The notes below the pieces were generated by a model. It was not told the DNA's origin, searched no databases, and worked only from the letters and a program-made list of their open reading frames with translations. 64,000 bases of DNA, from the NCBI GenBank assembly GCA_017519145.1, contig JAFWTA010000022.1:1-64000 (forward strand). The letters run 5' to 3'. Made by a program: the position numbers and the translations under genes. Source of the DNA: Ruminococcus sp. Its GTDB lineage: Bacteria > Bacillota > Clostridia > Oscillospirales > Ruminococcaceae. This document shows, in pieces, positions 1 to 8,681 of this stretch (its first letter is position 1; the number at the start of each line of letters is the position of its first letter).

Positions 1-19
1 GATCAAACTCTTTATTAAA
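1..19 (-). rRNA. rrs: 16S rRNA, 5' end only (partial)
   Basis: Read on the minus strand, the first bases give AGAGTTTGATC, the invariant start of bacterial 16S rRNA (universal primer 27F site), preceded by TTTAATAA, as usual at the mature 5' end in Firmicutes. The gene continues off the left edge. The exact mature end is approximate. Confidence 0.85.
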
Positions 20-224
20 GTTGTATATTTAAATCTCTTCAGATTTAGATATCGATCCTAATTCATAACGCTTGCGTTATTACTCTTCGTGTTTTTTAAA
101 GTCTTTTCTTGACTTCCCTTTATTTCTCATAAAGGAATCTCAAGGGTCGTTACTTTTTTTATTCGCATTGTTCAATTTTCAAGATGCTGTTCGTCTTACT
201 GTCTCTCCCTGAGACAGCTTAACT
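20..224 (-). other. rRNA operon leader
   Basis: Transcribed spacer between the proximal rrn promoter and 16S. Around 160-190 the minus strand reads CTTGAAAATTGAACAATG, the motif that recurs in Firmicute rRNA leaders and spacers. No coding potential is seen. The short reading frame at 272-490 on the plus strand is low-complexity and lies over the promoters. Confidence 0.6.
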
Positions 225-253
225 ATTATATCACTTTCCTTCAAGTTTGTCAA
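225..253 (-). promoter_or_regulatory. rrn promoter P2 (proximal)
   Basis: Minus-strand TTGACA (248-253) and TATAAT (225-230) with a 17-base spacer: a perfect sigma-A consensus, about 200 bases upstream of 16S. Confidence 0.85.
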
Positions 254-322
254 GCCTTTTTTCAAATTTCTTTGAATTTTTTTCGCTCGACCGCTTTCGC
301 TTCCCTGTCGGACAGTGATTAT

Positions 323-351
323 ATTATACCACCTGTTTGGCGTTTTGTCAA
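323..351 (-). promoter_or_regulatory. rrn promoter P1 (distal)
   Basis: A second perfect minus-strand TTGACA (346-351) and TATAAT (323-328) with a 17-base spacer, 98 bases behind P2. Tandem consensus promoters are typical of rRNA operons. Confidence 0.85.
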
Positions 352-479
352 ACCAAAGATTGAAAGCAATTTCGCCATTTTTTTGTACGAAATAACCGAC
401 AAAGTCAAAATAAGCCCTTCTTTCCTCTATAAATCGCGCATTACCCTCTCCTTCCCATTTTATTATTCTACTGTCTCTC

Positions 480-508
480 TTGCACTTTGATACTCAATGT
501 GATATAAT
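480..508 (+). promoter_or_regulatory. pnuC promoter
   Basis: TTGCAC (480-485), 17 bases, TATAAT (503-508). Predicted transcript start near 514, giving a leader of about 97 bases before the pnuC ATG. Confidence 0.75.
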
Positions 509-513
509 ATAGT

Positions 514-603
514 TACTGCCACCGGGTAGAAATGCATCGCATTTGTTAGGTACATCGTTAGGTCTTAGAAGATGTGCTCAGCAAATGCTGTTTTTTTTGG
601 AGG
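514..603 (+). promoter_or_regulatory. pnuC leader: probable attenuator or riboswitch
   Basis: The leader has three mutually related hairpins. CTGCC (516-520) pairs with GGTAG (525-529). AAATGC (530-535) can pair with GCATTT (539-544). The same GCATTTG (539-545) can instead pair with CAAATGC (582-588), with an inner helix 551-556/571-576, directly followed by eight T (591-598), i.e. an intrinsic terminator. The two pairings exclude each other, as in transcription attenuation. The ribosome site GGAGG (599-603) abuts the T-run. I cannot match it to a known class. NAD+-II riboswitches precede pnuC in streptococci, but I cannot confirm that consensus here. Confidence 0.55.
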
Positions 604-611
604 TCGATATA

Positions 612-1331
612 ATGAAGCTGAAACAGCTTTTCAGTTCTTTTACTATAATAGACTACATAATATGGACGGCTGCGATCCTGTTTATAACCGTCTCTTTTCT
701 TATTTTTGACAGAAATAATTTTATGACTCTTGCTGCTTCTGTTATTGGAGTTACTTCTATTATCATAAACGCAAAGGGTCACCCTCTCGGACAGCTGCTT
801 ATGCTGTTTTTTGCCGCTGTATATGGCTATATCTCATTTTCCTTCCACTACTATGGGGAAATGATGACCTATCTTGGAATGACCGCCCCCATGGCTCTAT
901 TCTCGCTTATCGCATGGCTCCGAAACCCATTTAAGGATGGAAACGCAGAGGTCCGGGTCAATCATCTCAGCGTACTTGAGGTAGCTTTCATGTCCCTGCT
1001 GACCTGCCTCGTCACCATCATTTTCTACTTCATTCTCAGATATTTCAATACTGCAAATCTCATTCCCAGTACTATATCCGTCACGACCAGTTTTGCCGCA
1101 GTTTATCTCACATTCAGAAGAAGTGCATTTTTCTCGCTTCTTTACGCTGCAAACGATATTGTCCTCATAGTTCTCTGGACTCTCGCTGCAATGACAGACC
1201 GCTCCTACATTTCTGTCCTTATCTGCTTTGCTATGTTTCTTGTAAGCGATATTTACGGCTTTATCAGCTGGCTGAAAATGAAAAAGCGTCAGGAAGACTG
1301 TGATCCATTCCATGACGCATTTCCTTCCTGA
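612..1331 (+). CDS. pnuC: PnuC-family nicotinamide riboside transporter
   Basis: About 239 residues, nearly all hydrophobic, with 7 or so predicted membrane spans and the PnuC-like Trp/Tyr-rich C-terminal end (DIYGFISWLKMKKR). PnuC proteins carry nicotinamide riboside by facilitated diffusion for NAD salvage. The start is the ATG at 612, eight bases behind GGAGG. The longer frame from 543 would read through the leader hairpin and has no ribosome site. It is transcribed alone and divergently from the rRNA operon. The structured leader suggests control by an NAD-related signal. The substrate could also be another vitamin (PnuT and PnuX are homologues). Confidence 0.8.
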   Translation: MKLKQLFSSFTIIDYIIWTAAILFITVSFLIFDRNNFMTLAASVIGVTSIIINAKGHPLGQLLMLFFAAVYGYISFSFHYYGEMMTYLGMTAPMALFSLIAWLRNPFKDGNAEVRVNHLSVLEVAFMSLLTCLVTIIFYFILRYFNTANLIPSTISVTTSFAAVYLTFRRSAFFSLLYAANDIVLIVLWTLAAMTDRSYISVLICFAMFLVSDIYGFISWLKMKKRQEDCDPFHDAFPS

Positions 1332-1347
1332 TTTTTAACGCAATACC

Positions 1348-1376
1348 TTGAATTTTATAATATAGTGTGCTATAAT
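1348..1376 (+). promoter_or_regulatory. Promoter of the HD-GYP-like gene
   Basis: TTGAAT (1348-1353), 17 bases, TATAAT (1371-1376). Confidence 0.65.
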
Positions 1377-1430
1377 CATATTATATTATAGTATTCGTCA
1401 TTTAAGACGCGTCAGAGGGGAGGCTGCGTT

Positions 1431-2372
1431 TTGAATATACTCATATATACTATGCTGAGTATCGGAATAATACAGATGATCGTCAATATCTGGAAATATA
1501 CCCAGTTCCTGCGTTCTCTGAGAGATGTACTTTCGGCAGGCAGGGGCAGAGTAAGAATATGGAAATATGTTGCACTTGTACTGCTCATCTTCTTCCTGCT
1601 GGGCTATCTGCTGGTTACCTTCAAGGGCAAGCCCGATATTATCATCGCAGGCATACTCTTCGGCGGCAGTATTTTCGTTGCAATAATGCTGACTATAACC
1701 TTTATGCTCATGAACAGGACAAAGGAACGAAGCATTGATATAGCTGAAGTTCTGATTGGTGTCATCGACGCAAGAGACCCTAACCTCAACGGTCACAGCC
1801 GCCATGTCCAGAACCTTACCATGCTGCTCTATGAGTACATCCCCTCACCAAAGAAAAAGCTGATCAATCCTGTCAGTCTTGAATATGCAGCTCTTATGCA
1901 TGATGTCGGCAAGCTGGGAATACCTGAGGCAATTCTGAACAAGCCCGCAAAACTCACTGACGAGGAGTGGGCGATAATGAAGAAGCACCCCGAGATAGGT
2001 GTTAAGATACTCGAACCCCTGAAGTCATTCCGTCATGTTTTCCCGTGGATACTCTACCACCATGAACACATGGACGGCACAGGCTATCACGGCATGAAGG
2101 GCTGGCGTATCCCCTATGCTTCGCGGATCATTGCAATTGCAGATACATACTCCGCCATTACCATGAAGCGTTCATACAAAGAGCCGCGTTCACACAGTGA
2201 AGCTCTTGAGATAATGCAGAGCGTTGCAGGGACACAGCTGGACAGCGACCTTGTAGAGATATTCTGTAATATCCCTAAAAACAAGGTACTCGCCTGCAAG
2301 CCCGAAAAGGTTGACTTTGACATCGGCGACATTCACGATAATATCGAAGAAAACAACACCCCCGAAGCCTGA
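1431..2372 (+). CDS. Membrane-anchored HD-GYP-like phosphohydrolase
   Basis: 313 residues. Two clear membrane spans (about 44-63 and 69-93) after a weaker hydrophobic N-terminus, then a cytoplasmic HD domain from about 105. HD-GYP hallmarks are visible: the metal-binding His-Asp in MHDVGK (156-161), HHE at 210-212, DGTGY at 215-219 and IADTYSA near 236. The classic GYP reads GYH, so this is a variant. HD-GYP enzymes usually hydrolyse cyclic di-GMP; that activity here is inference. The start is TTG at 1431, with GGGGAGG just upstream. Own promoter upstream, terminator downstream. Confidence 0.75.
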   Translation: MNILIYTMLSIGIIQMIVNIWKYTQFLRSLRDVLSAGRGRVRIWKYVALVLLIFFLLGYLLVTFKGKPDIIIAGILFGGSIFVAIMLTITFMLMNRTKERSIDIAEVLIGVIDARDPNLNGHSRHVQNLTMLLYEYIPSPKKKLINPVSLEYAALMHDVGKLGIPEAILNKPAKLTDEEWAIMKKHPEIGVKILEPLKSFRHVFPWILYHHEHMDGTGYHGMKGWRIPYASRIIAIADTYSAITMKRSYKEPRSHSEALEIMQSVAGTQLDSDLVEIFCNIPKNKVLACKPEKVDFDIGDIHDNIEENNTPEA

Positions 2373-2393
2373 ACTGCTTCGGGGATTTTTGTC
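2362..2393 (+). terminator. Terminator after the HD-GYP-like gene
   Basis: CCCCGAAGC pairs with GCTTCGGGG around a short loop and is followed by ATTTTTG. The stem overlaps the last codons. Confidence 0.7.
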
Positions 2394-2413
2394 ATCATAT
2401 CCGAGTTCCTTTA

Positions 2414-2462
2414 TGTAAGAAAAACAGGAGCCGCAGTGCTGAACTGCGGCTCTGTATTTTTT
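2414..2462. terminator. Bidirectional terminator between convergent genes
   Basis: AGCCGCAGT and ACTGCGGCT form a stem with a T-run to the right (about 2457-2462) and an A-run to the left (2419-2424). It can end both plus-strand readthrough and the glg operon on the minus strand. Confidence 0.7.
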
Positions 2463-2473
2463 ATGTGTGCAGC

Positions 2474-3895
2474 TCAGTCAGCCGCCAACACCTTCTTGTA
2501 GGTCTCAATATAGAGATCGGCAGATGCCGCCCAGCTGTGGTCGCACTCCATCATGCGAACCATAAGCTCGTTCCATCTTTCCTTGTCGTTATAATCGTTC
2601 CACGCACGCTTGACAGCATCAAGCATATCGTTGGCATTATAGGTCTTGAAGGTGAAGCCGTTGCCGTTTTCGCCGCCGTTGTCGCGGACAGAGTCCCTGA
2701 GACCGCCTGTCTCGCGGACGATGGGAGCTGTTCCGTATCTCATGGCAATCATCTGTGCAAGTCCGCAGGGCTCGCTCTGCGACGGCATGAGGAACATATC
2801 CGAGCCCGCATAAACTCTTCTGGAAAGCTCGGGGATAAAACCGATGGTGACAGATACCCTCTTAGGATATCTTGCAGCCATTTCAAGGAAAAAGTCCTCA
2901 TATATCTTCTCGCCGCTGCCCAGTATGGCGAACTTTATGCCCTCATGTACCATTTCCTCAAAAACGCAGCGTATGAGGTCTATGCCCTTGTGTCGTACAA
3001 AACGGGTAACTATGCCGATTATCGGCTCATCGCCCTCTGCAAGTCCCAGCTCAGATATGAGAGCCGCCTTGCACTTCGCCTTGCCCTCGGGCTTCTTTGA
3101 AGAATAGTTCGCCGCGATAGCTTTGTCCTTTGCAGGATCATACAGCTTTGTATCTATGCCGTTCATGATGCCGCGGAGCTTATACTGCTTGGTGACAAGT
3201 ATCCTGTCAAGACAGTGTGCATACCACGGGTCAAGTATCTCCCACGCATAGCTGGGACTGACCGTGGTTATCATGTCGCAGGTCTCGATAGCTCCCTTCA
3301 TCATATTGACATAGCCGTCATAATCAAGGAGTCCCGCATTGTACATGGGTATGCCCATGAGTTCGCTGAGAACTTCCTTTCCGTATTTGCCCTGATATTC
3401 GATATTGTGGATGGTGTAGACCGTCTTGATACCGTCGTAGCCCTGCTGGTACTTATAATAGACATTATAGTAAACAGGTATCAGAGCCGTCTGCCAGTCG
3501 TTGCAGTTGATGATATCGGGAGTGAACTTGATATACCTGAGCATTTCAAGCACTGCCCTGTCGAAGAAAACAAATCTCTCACAGTCATCATAGAAACCGT
3601 AAAGACCGTCCCTTGCAAAATAATACTCATTGTCAATGAAGTAATAGGTTATGCCGTCCATTACGGCCATAAATATCCCACAGTACTGCTTCCGCCATGA
3701 GACATCAACGGTTATATTGGTCAGAAAGACCATTTTCTCGCGAAGCTCGGGGCTGACAGACTTGTAGAGAGGTATAACTACCCTACAGTCATGCTTCTTA
3801 TTCTTTATAGCCTTCGGAAGCGAACCTATCACATCTGCAAGACCGCCTGAAGCTGCAAATGGCACAGCCTCGCTGGCAGCAAAAAGTATTTTCAT
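2474..3895 (-). CDS. glgA: Glycogen synthase (GT5)
   Basis: 473 residues, the normal length for bacterial GlgA. It adds glucose from ADP-glucose to the growing alpha-1,4-glucan. The N-terminal GT5 fold starts MKILFAASEAVPF. The usual ADP-glucose loop KTGGLADV reads ASGGLADV (15-22), so the motif Lys is Ala, a variant seen in some Firmicute GlgA proteins. The C-terminal GT-B half carries the nucleotide-sugar EX7E-type region (PSQSEPCGLAQM). Last gene of the operon, 15 bases behind glgD. Family call is secure. Confidence 0.93.
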   Translation of the reverse strand: MKILFAASEAVPFAASGGLADVIGSLPKAIKNKKHDCRVVIPLYKSVSPELREKMVFLTNITVDVSWRKQYCGIFMAVMDGITYYFIDNEYYFARDGLYGFYDDCERFVFFDRAVLEMLRYIKFTPDIINCNDWQTALIPVYYNVYYKYQQGYDGIKTVYTIHNIEYQGKYGKEVLSELMGIPMYNAGLLDYDGYVNMMKGAIETCDMITTVSPSYAWEILDPWYAHCLDRILVTKQYKLRGIMNGIDTKLYDPAKDKAIAANYSSKKPEGKAKCKAALISELGLAEGDEPIIGIVTRFVRHKGIDLIRCVFEEMVHEGIKFAILGSGEKIYEDFFLEMAARYPKRVSVTIGFIPELSRRVYAGSDMFLMPSQSEPCGLAQMIAMRYGTAPIVRETGGLRDSVRDNGGENGNGFTFKTYNANDMLDAVKRAWNDYNDKERWNELMVRMMECDHSWAASADLYIETYKKVLAAD

Positions 3896-3910
3896 ATTTG
3901 ATCACCGCCG

Positions 3911-5032
3911 TCAGATCTTACCGCCTTTTCCAATATACAGCGGATATGTCTCGGAGCCCGTAAGCACCTTTTCATTGCTTATCTCAACGTTCTTATCGGC
4001 AATTACCGATGAGATACTGCAGTTCTCGCCCACCTTGGTGCCCTGAAGGAGAACGCAGTCCTTGACCACCGAATCCTTTCCTACCTTTACACCTCTGAAA
4101 AGTATTGAATTTATGACAGTTCCTTCAATGATACAGCCGTCAGCAATAAGGGAATCCTTGATACTTGATTCCAGTCCGTACTTAACAGGACCATTGTCGC
4201 CGATCTTTGTCAGAACAGGCATATCCTTGCGGAAAAGTGCATTTTTCTTCTCGGGATCCAGCAGCATCCTGTTAGCCAGATAGTAGTCCTGTATGCTGTC
4301 GATCTTTGTGAAGAATCCGTCGTGCTTGTAGCCCATTATCTTGAAATCGTCTCTCCTGCCCTGAAGTATCTCACGGGTGAAGCTGAACTGATTTCTGCTT
4401 GCAGCGTCCGAGACGATCTTTTTCAGGAAGTCCTTGGTGATGATACACATCTCAAGCCAGATATTACACTCGCCCGAGAACTGAGGATCAACCAGAACAT
4501 CCTTCAGCCTGTTGTCGCCGTCGAACTCAAGAACAGTTGTACACTTGTTCTTTTCATAGTCGTAAACACCTCTGCTGTAAACAAGGGTGATATCAGCCTC
4601 GTTCTCCATATGCTGCTTCAGCACGGGATTGAAGTTTATGGTAGTTACCACGTCGCAGTTTGACATGATGACATACTTTGCATTTGAATGCTCAACAAAT
4701 CCCCAGATATTGTTGAGCGCATCCAGTCTTCCCTTATAGATACCGCCTGTCTGGCTGTAAGGGGGGAGAAGATGGAGTCCGCCCTTTTTACGGGCAAGAT
4801 CCCAGTCACGTCCGGAACCGAGGTGATCCAGAAGTGAACCGTAATTGGACTTTGTAATGACACCCACCTCGGACACTCCGGAATGAACGAAGTTTGAAAG
4901 GGGGAAATCTATAAGGCGGTAACGTCCGCCGAAGGGTATGGAACCCATAGTTCTCTGCTTGGTCAGCTCACTTACATAGGCGTCGTGCATACTTGCGAAG
5001 ACAAGTCCCAAAACATTATAATTAACACTCAT
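3911..5032 (-). CDS. glgD: ADP-glucose pyrophosphorylase regulatory subunit GlgD
   Basis: 373 residues of the nucleotidyltransferase plus left-handed beta-helix type. It shares [14 protein letters not shown] with GlgC but lacks the GGxGxRL nucleotide-binding signature at the N-terminus (reads LGLVFASMHDAYVSEL), as is typical of GlgD. In Firmicutes GlgD associates with GlgC and raises its activity (established for Geobacillus and Ruminococcus-type pairs). It sits between glgC (15-base gap) and glgA on one transcript. Confidence 0.92.
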   Translation of the reverse strand: MSVNYNVLGLVFASMHDAYVSELTKQRTMGSIPFGGRYRLIDFPLSNFVHSGVSEVGVITKSNYGSLLDHLGSGRDWDLARKKGGLHLLPPYSQTGGIYKGRLDALNNIWGFVEHSNAKYVIMSNCDVVTTINFNPVLKQHMENEADITLVYSRGVYDYEKNKCTTVLEFDGDNRLKDVLVDPQFSGECNIWLEMCIITKDFLKKIVSDAASRNQFSFTREILQGRRDDFKIMGYKHDGFFTKIDSIQDYYLANRMLLDPEKKNALFRKDMPVLTKIGDNGPVKYGLESSIKDSLIADGCIIEGTVINSILFRGVKVGKDSVVKDCVLLQGTKVGENCSISSVIADKNVEISNEKVLTGSETYPLYIGKGGKI

Positions 5033-5047
5033 AGCAACATTCCTCCG

Positions 5048-6274
5048 TCAGATATTTTCACCGATGATCTGCTTTGGTGCTACGACCTTTTCGGCAGATA
5101 CAGTAACGTTATGTCCGACAACGGCAATGCCCCAGTCGTCTCTGTTCTCGATATTTTCAGGACTCGAACCCACACGGGCGCGCGGCTCGATAACGCTGTC
5201 ACTTCCAACGATGGCATACTCTACCACAGCACCCGACTTGATAACAGTACCGGGCATGATGATACTGTAATTTACGGTAGCTCCTGCCTCGATGGTAACT
5301 CCCGAGAAAAGGATCGAGAAGTCAACGGTACCGTCAATAGTGCTTCCCTCGGAGATCATGGAGTTCTCGATATTTGCATTGTCGCCTACATACTGGGGAG
5401 GCATATTGCTGTTGCGCGAATATATCTTCCAGCTGGGATCATAGAGATCCAGCGGAACACTCGGGCTCAGGAGGTCCATATTAGCCTCCCAGAGAGAATC
5501 CAGAGTTCCTACGTCCTTCCAATAGCCCTCGAACTCATATGCGAACAGTCTCTGCTTGTCGCGGAGCATAGAGGTGATGATGTCCTTTCCGAAGTCCTTT
5601 GACCACGGCTCACCCTTTTCACGCTTTGCATTGGCATCGTTCTCATTCTCGATGAGGTACTTGCGGAGCTTCTCCCATGTGAAAACATAGATACCCATGG
5701 AAGCCAGTGTGGACTTGGGCTCCTTGGGCTTCTCCACGAAGTCGGTAACCTGATTTTTGTCATCGCAGATCATGATTCCGAAGCGCGAAGCCTCTGCCTT
5801 GGGAACATCTATTACGGAGATGGTGCAGTCAGCATCGTTTGCAACGTGGAAATCCACCATCTTTGAGTAATCCATCTTGTAGATGTGGTCACCGCCGAGA
5901 ACTACAACATACTCGGGGTCATAGCGCTCGATGAAGCGCATATTCTGATAGATGGCATTTGCAGTGCCCTCATACCACGAAGCGCCTGCCTGTGTCTCAT
6001 AGGGAGGGAGTACATGGACTCCGCCGTTCATTTTATCAAGGTCCCACGGCTGACCGTTTCCGATGTACTCATTGAGCACAAGGGGCTGGTACTGAGTGAG
6101 GACGCCTACTGTGTCAATACCTGAATTGGTGCAGTTTGAGAGAGGGAAATCGATGAGACGATACTTTCCGCCGTAAGGTACTGCGGGCTTTGCCACATTT
6201 TTGGTCAGTGCATATAGTCTGCTGCCCTGACCGCCTGCAAGGAGCATTGCAACGACTCTTTTCTTAGTATACAT
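5048..6274 (-). CDS. glgC: Glucose-1-phosphate adenylyltransferase catalytic subunit
   Basis: 408 residues. Makes ADP-glucose from ATP and glucose-1-phosphate, the committed step to glycogen. The N-terminus holds [12 protein letters not shown] (13-24), then [19 protein letters not shown], the catalytic-domain signature, and [10 protein letters not shown] around the metal site. The C-terminal third is a hexapeptide-repeat beta-helix. Intact and close to E. coli GlgC in length. Second gene of the operon, 35 bases behind glgB with its own AGGAGG site. Confidence 0.95.
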   Translation of the reverse strand: MYTKKRVVAMLLAGGQGSRLYALTKNVAKPAVPYGGKYRLIDFPLSNCTNSGIDTVGVLTQYQPLVLNEYIGNGQPWDLDKMNGGVHVLPPYETQAGASWYEGTANAIYQNMRFIERYDPEYVVVLGGDHIYKMDYSKMVDFHVANDADCTISVIDVPKAEASRFGIMICDDKNQVTDFVEKPKEPKSTLASMGIYVFTWEKLRKYLIENENDANAKREKGEPWSKDFGKDIITSMLRDKQRLFAYEFEGYWKDVGTLDSLWEANMDLLSPSVPLDLYDPSWKIYSRNSNMPPQYVGDNANIENSMISEGSTIDGTVDFSILFSGVTIEAGATVNYSIIMPGTVIKSGAVVEYAIVGSDSVIEPRARVGSSPENIENRDDWGIAVVGHNVTVSAEKVVAPKQIIGENI

Positions 6275-6309
6275 ATTTTTCCTCCTGGATCGCTTATGCG
6301 TTATGGAAT

Positions 6310-8442
6310 TTATTTATCCTTGGCAGAGGGTGTTTTCTTTGCCGAGGTCTTTGTCTTTTTAGCAGCGGCTGAGGTCTTTGCCGCAGGCTTTTTCGCAGCT
6401 GTCTTCTTGGCGGCGGGCTTTGCCTTGGGAGCCTCGTCAGCCTTTGCAGCCGTCTTCTTTGCAGCAGTCTTGGTCTTGGTCACTGACTCACTCTTTGCAG
6501 CTGTCTTCTTGGCAGCCTTGGTCTCATCCTTGTCAGCCGCAGTTCTTCTCTTTACGGGAACAAACTTCAGGTAGATAACAGACAGCGGAGCCAGCGTCAT
6601 AGAGATACTGTTATCGTGACCGTGCATAGGTACGCTCTCTGACTTGAAAGAGCTCTCAGTGATGCCCGAGCCGCCGAACTCAGCAGCATCGGTGTTGAAG
6701 ATGACCTTATATCTTCCCTTCTGAGGAACGCCTATCCTGTAATCACGGCGCTCAACGGGAACAAAGTTGCAGACCGCGATTATCTCATCGCCGTTGTCGT
6801 CGATACGTCTGAAGGAGATGATGCTCTGCTTATAGTCATCGTTGGATATCCAGCTGAATCCGTTCCATGAGTCGTCATTCTGCCAGAGCGGCGGATTTTC
6901 AACGTAGAATTTGTTCAGCTTTTCCGAGAACTTCAGCAGGTCTCTGTGAGAGTCGAAGTCCATGAGGTTCCAGTCAAGCTGTGACTTGTAGTCCCACTCC
7001 TTCATCTGTCCGAACTCCTGTCCCATAAAGAGCAGCTTCTTGCCGGGGTGAGCCATCATGTATGCAAGGAAAGCACGGTATGAAGCGAATTTCTGTTCAT
7101 ACTCACCGGGCATTTTATTTATCATGGAGCACTTTCCGTGGACTACCTCATCATGTGAGATAGGCAGGATATAGTTCTCCGAGAATGCATAGAAGAATGA
7201 GAAAGTGAGCTTGTCATGATTGAAAGCTCTGTAAATTGGATCAAGGGACATATAGCTGAGCATATCGTTCATCCATCCCATGTTCCACTTGAAGTTAAAG
7301 CCAAGTCCGCCGATATCGGTGGGCTTTGTGACCAGCGGCCATGCAGTGGACTCCTCGGCGATCATAAGAGCGTCGGGGTGCTTGAGGAAAACAGCCTCAT
7401 TGAGGTGTTTCAGGAACTCAACGGCTTCGAGGTTCTCGTTGCCGCCGTAGATATTTGCAGCCCATTCGCCCTCCTGCCTGTCATAGTCAAGGTAGAGCAT
7501 GGACGCCACAGCGTCAACTCTGAGGCCGTCCACATGGAACTGGTCGAACCAGTAATTAGCGCTGGAAATAAGGAAAGAGCATACCTCGGCCTTACCGTAA
7601 TCGAAAACTCTGGTGCCCCATGCCTTATGCTCCTTTTTGCGGTCATCTGTGTATTCATAGCAGCAGGTGCCGTCGAATTCATAGAGACCGGCCTCGTCCT
7701 TGGGGAAGTGTGCAGGTACCCAGTCAAGGATAACGCCGATGCCTGCGGCGTGGAACATATCTATCATTTTTCTCATGTCGTCGGGAGTGCCATAGCGCGA
7801 GGTAGGGGCAAAATACCCCGTTACCTGATAGCCCCACGAGCCGTCGTAGGGGTACTCCGTCAGTGGCATGAACTCCACATGAGTATAGGACATCTTCTGA
7901 AGATACGGTATTATCTCCTTAGCGAACGTGACATAATCGAGGAACTTCTCATCGCCGTAGTTCTTCCACGAGCTGAGGTGTACCTCATACACGTTCACAG
8001 GGCTTTTGTATATGCTCTTGTTTTTCTTTTCATCGAACCATTTGCTGTCGCTCCACTGGAAACCGCTCTCGAAGATCTTGGAAGCGGTACCGGGTCTTGT
8101 CTCATAGTGCGCTGCATAGGGGTCAGCCTTCATCAGTATCCTTCCGTCCTGCGCTTCGATACTGAATTTATAAGCGTCGAACTGCTTGAGCTTTGATATC
8201 TCAGTCTCCCAGATACCGTCAGCAATGAGGTACATAGGATTGGCAGCTCTGTCCCAGCCGTTGAAATCTCCCACAACTGATACGCTTACAGCATTAGGAG
8301 CCCAAACTCTGAAGATGAAAACCTTGCCTCTTCCCTTTTTCTTGGAATGAACGCCAAAAAACTTATATGCTTCGTAGTTTTTTCCCTGGTAAAAAAGGTA
8401 CAGCGGAAAATCATTAGGATTGTTATTTTTATTAACAGACAT
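6310..8442 (-). CDS. glgB: Glycogen branching enzyme with Lys/Ala-rich tail
   Basis: 710 residues. Makes alpha-1,6 branches in glycogen. An N-terminal CBM48 (about 25-125) precedes a GH13 barrel with DGLRVDAV (nucleophile Asp310), AEEST (acid Glu363/364) and SHDEVVHGK. After the C-terminal beta domain, residues from about 632 to 710 are an unusual tail of KKTAAK/KKPAAK repeats, strongly basic and disordered, like histone H1 tails; ordinary GlgB ends before this. First gene of glgBCDA; start ATG with AGGAGG seven bases upstream. Confidence 0.93.
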   Translation of the reverse strand: MSVNKNNNPNDFPLYLFYQGKNYEAYKFFGVHSKKKGRGKVFIFRVWAPNAVSVSVVGDFNGWDRAANPMYLIADGIWETEISKLKQFDAYKFSIEAQDGRILMKADPYAAHYETRPGTASKIFESGFQWSDSKWFDEKKNKSIYKSPVNVYEVHLSSWKNYGDEKFLDYVTFAKEIIPYLQKMSYTHVEFMPLTEYPYDGSWGYQVTGYFAPTSRYGTPDDMRKMIDMFHAAGIGVILDWVPAHFPKDEAGLYEFDGTCCYEYTDDRKKEHKAWGTRVFDYGKAEVCSFLISSANYWFDQFHVDGLRVDAVASMLYLDYDRQEGEWAANIYGGNENLEAVEFLKHLNEAVFLKHPDALMIAEESTAWPLVTKPTDIGGLGFNFKWNMGWMNDMLSYMSLDPIYRAFNHDKLTFSFFYAFSENYILPISHDEVVHGKCSMINKMPGEYEQKFASYRAFLAYMMAHPGKKLLFMGQEFGQMKEWDYKSQLDWNLMDFDSHRDLLKFSEKLNKFYVENPPLWQNDDSWNGFSWISNDDYKQSIISFRRIDDNGDEIIAVCNFVPVERRDYRIGVPQKGRYKVIFNTDAAEFGGSGITESSFKSESVPMHGHDNSISMTLAPLSVIYLKFVPVKRRTAADKDETKAAKKTAAKSESVTKTKTAAKKTAAKADEAPKAKPAAKKTAAKKPAAKTSAAAKKTKTSAKKTPSAKDK

Positions 8443-8467
8443 AATTCAGCCTCCTTTGCTATAATAC

Positions 8468-8496
8468 ATTTTATCAGAATCAGCATAATTATTCAA
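8468..8496 (-). promoter_or_regulatory. glgBCDA promoter
   Basis: Minus-strand TTGAAT (8491-8496), 17 bases, TAAAAT (8468-8473), about 25 bases before the glgB start codon. Confidence 0.6.
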
Positions 8497-8658
8497 GCAT
8501 TTTTGCAAATCGTGAGAAAATTTCAGATGTTATGCTAATATTACCACTTCTAATTAGTGCATTTTGACATATTTAAACTTGCAAATTCTCGTTAGCCTTT
8601 GTTAAAATGCACAGCAATTGAATGTATTTGGCTTGTACTGTATGTCATTTGAGTTAAT

Positions 8659-8674
8659 ATTTTGTTAACAAAAT
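8659..8674. promoter_or_regulatory. Perfect 16-base palindrome
   Basis: ATTTTGTTAACAAAAT, a perfect dyad centred on GTTAAC, 8 bases downstream of the spoIIE stop and about 160 bases upstream of the glgB promoter. It could be an operator; it lacks the G/C-rich stem of a terminator. The rest of 8500-8658 shows no gene. Confidence 0.35.
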
Positions 8675-8681
8675 GTGACTT

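Noticed and set aside
272-490. 72-residue frame at the left edge
   Set aside because: It overlies two perfect rRNA promoters on the other strand and has no ribosome site or recognisable protein features.
543-611. Longer N-terminus of PnuC
   Set aside because: It would run through the terminator-like hairpin and T-run and has no ribosome site. ATG at 612 behind GGAGG fits the family start.
2465-3100. 211-residue plus-strand frame opposite glgA, and similar long frames opposite glg, cob and GH9 genes
   Set aside because: They are antisense shadows of strongly supported genes, caused by GC-rich third positions; none has a ribosome site with family similarity.
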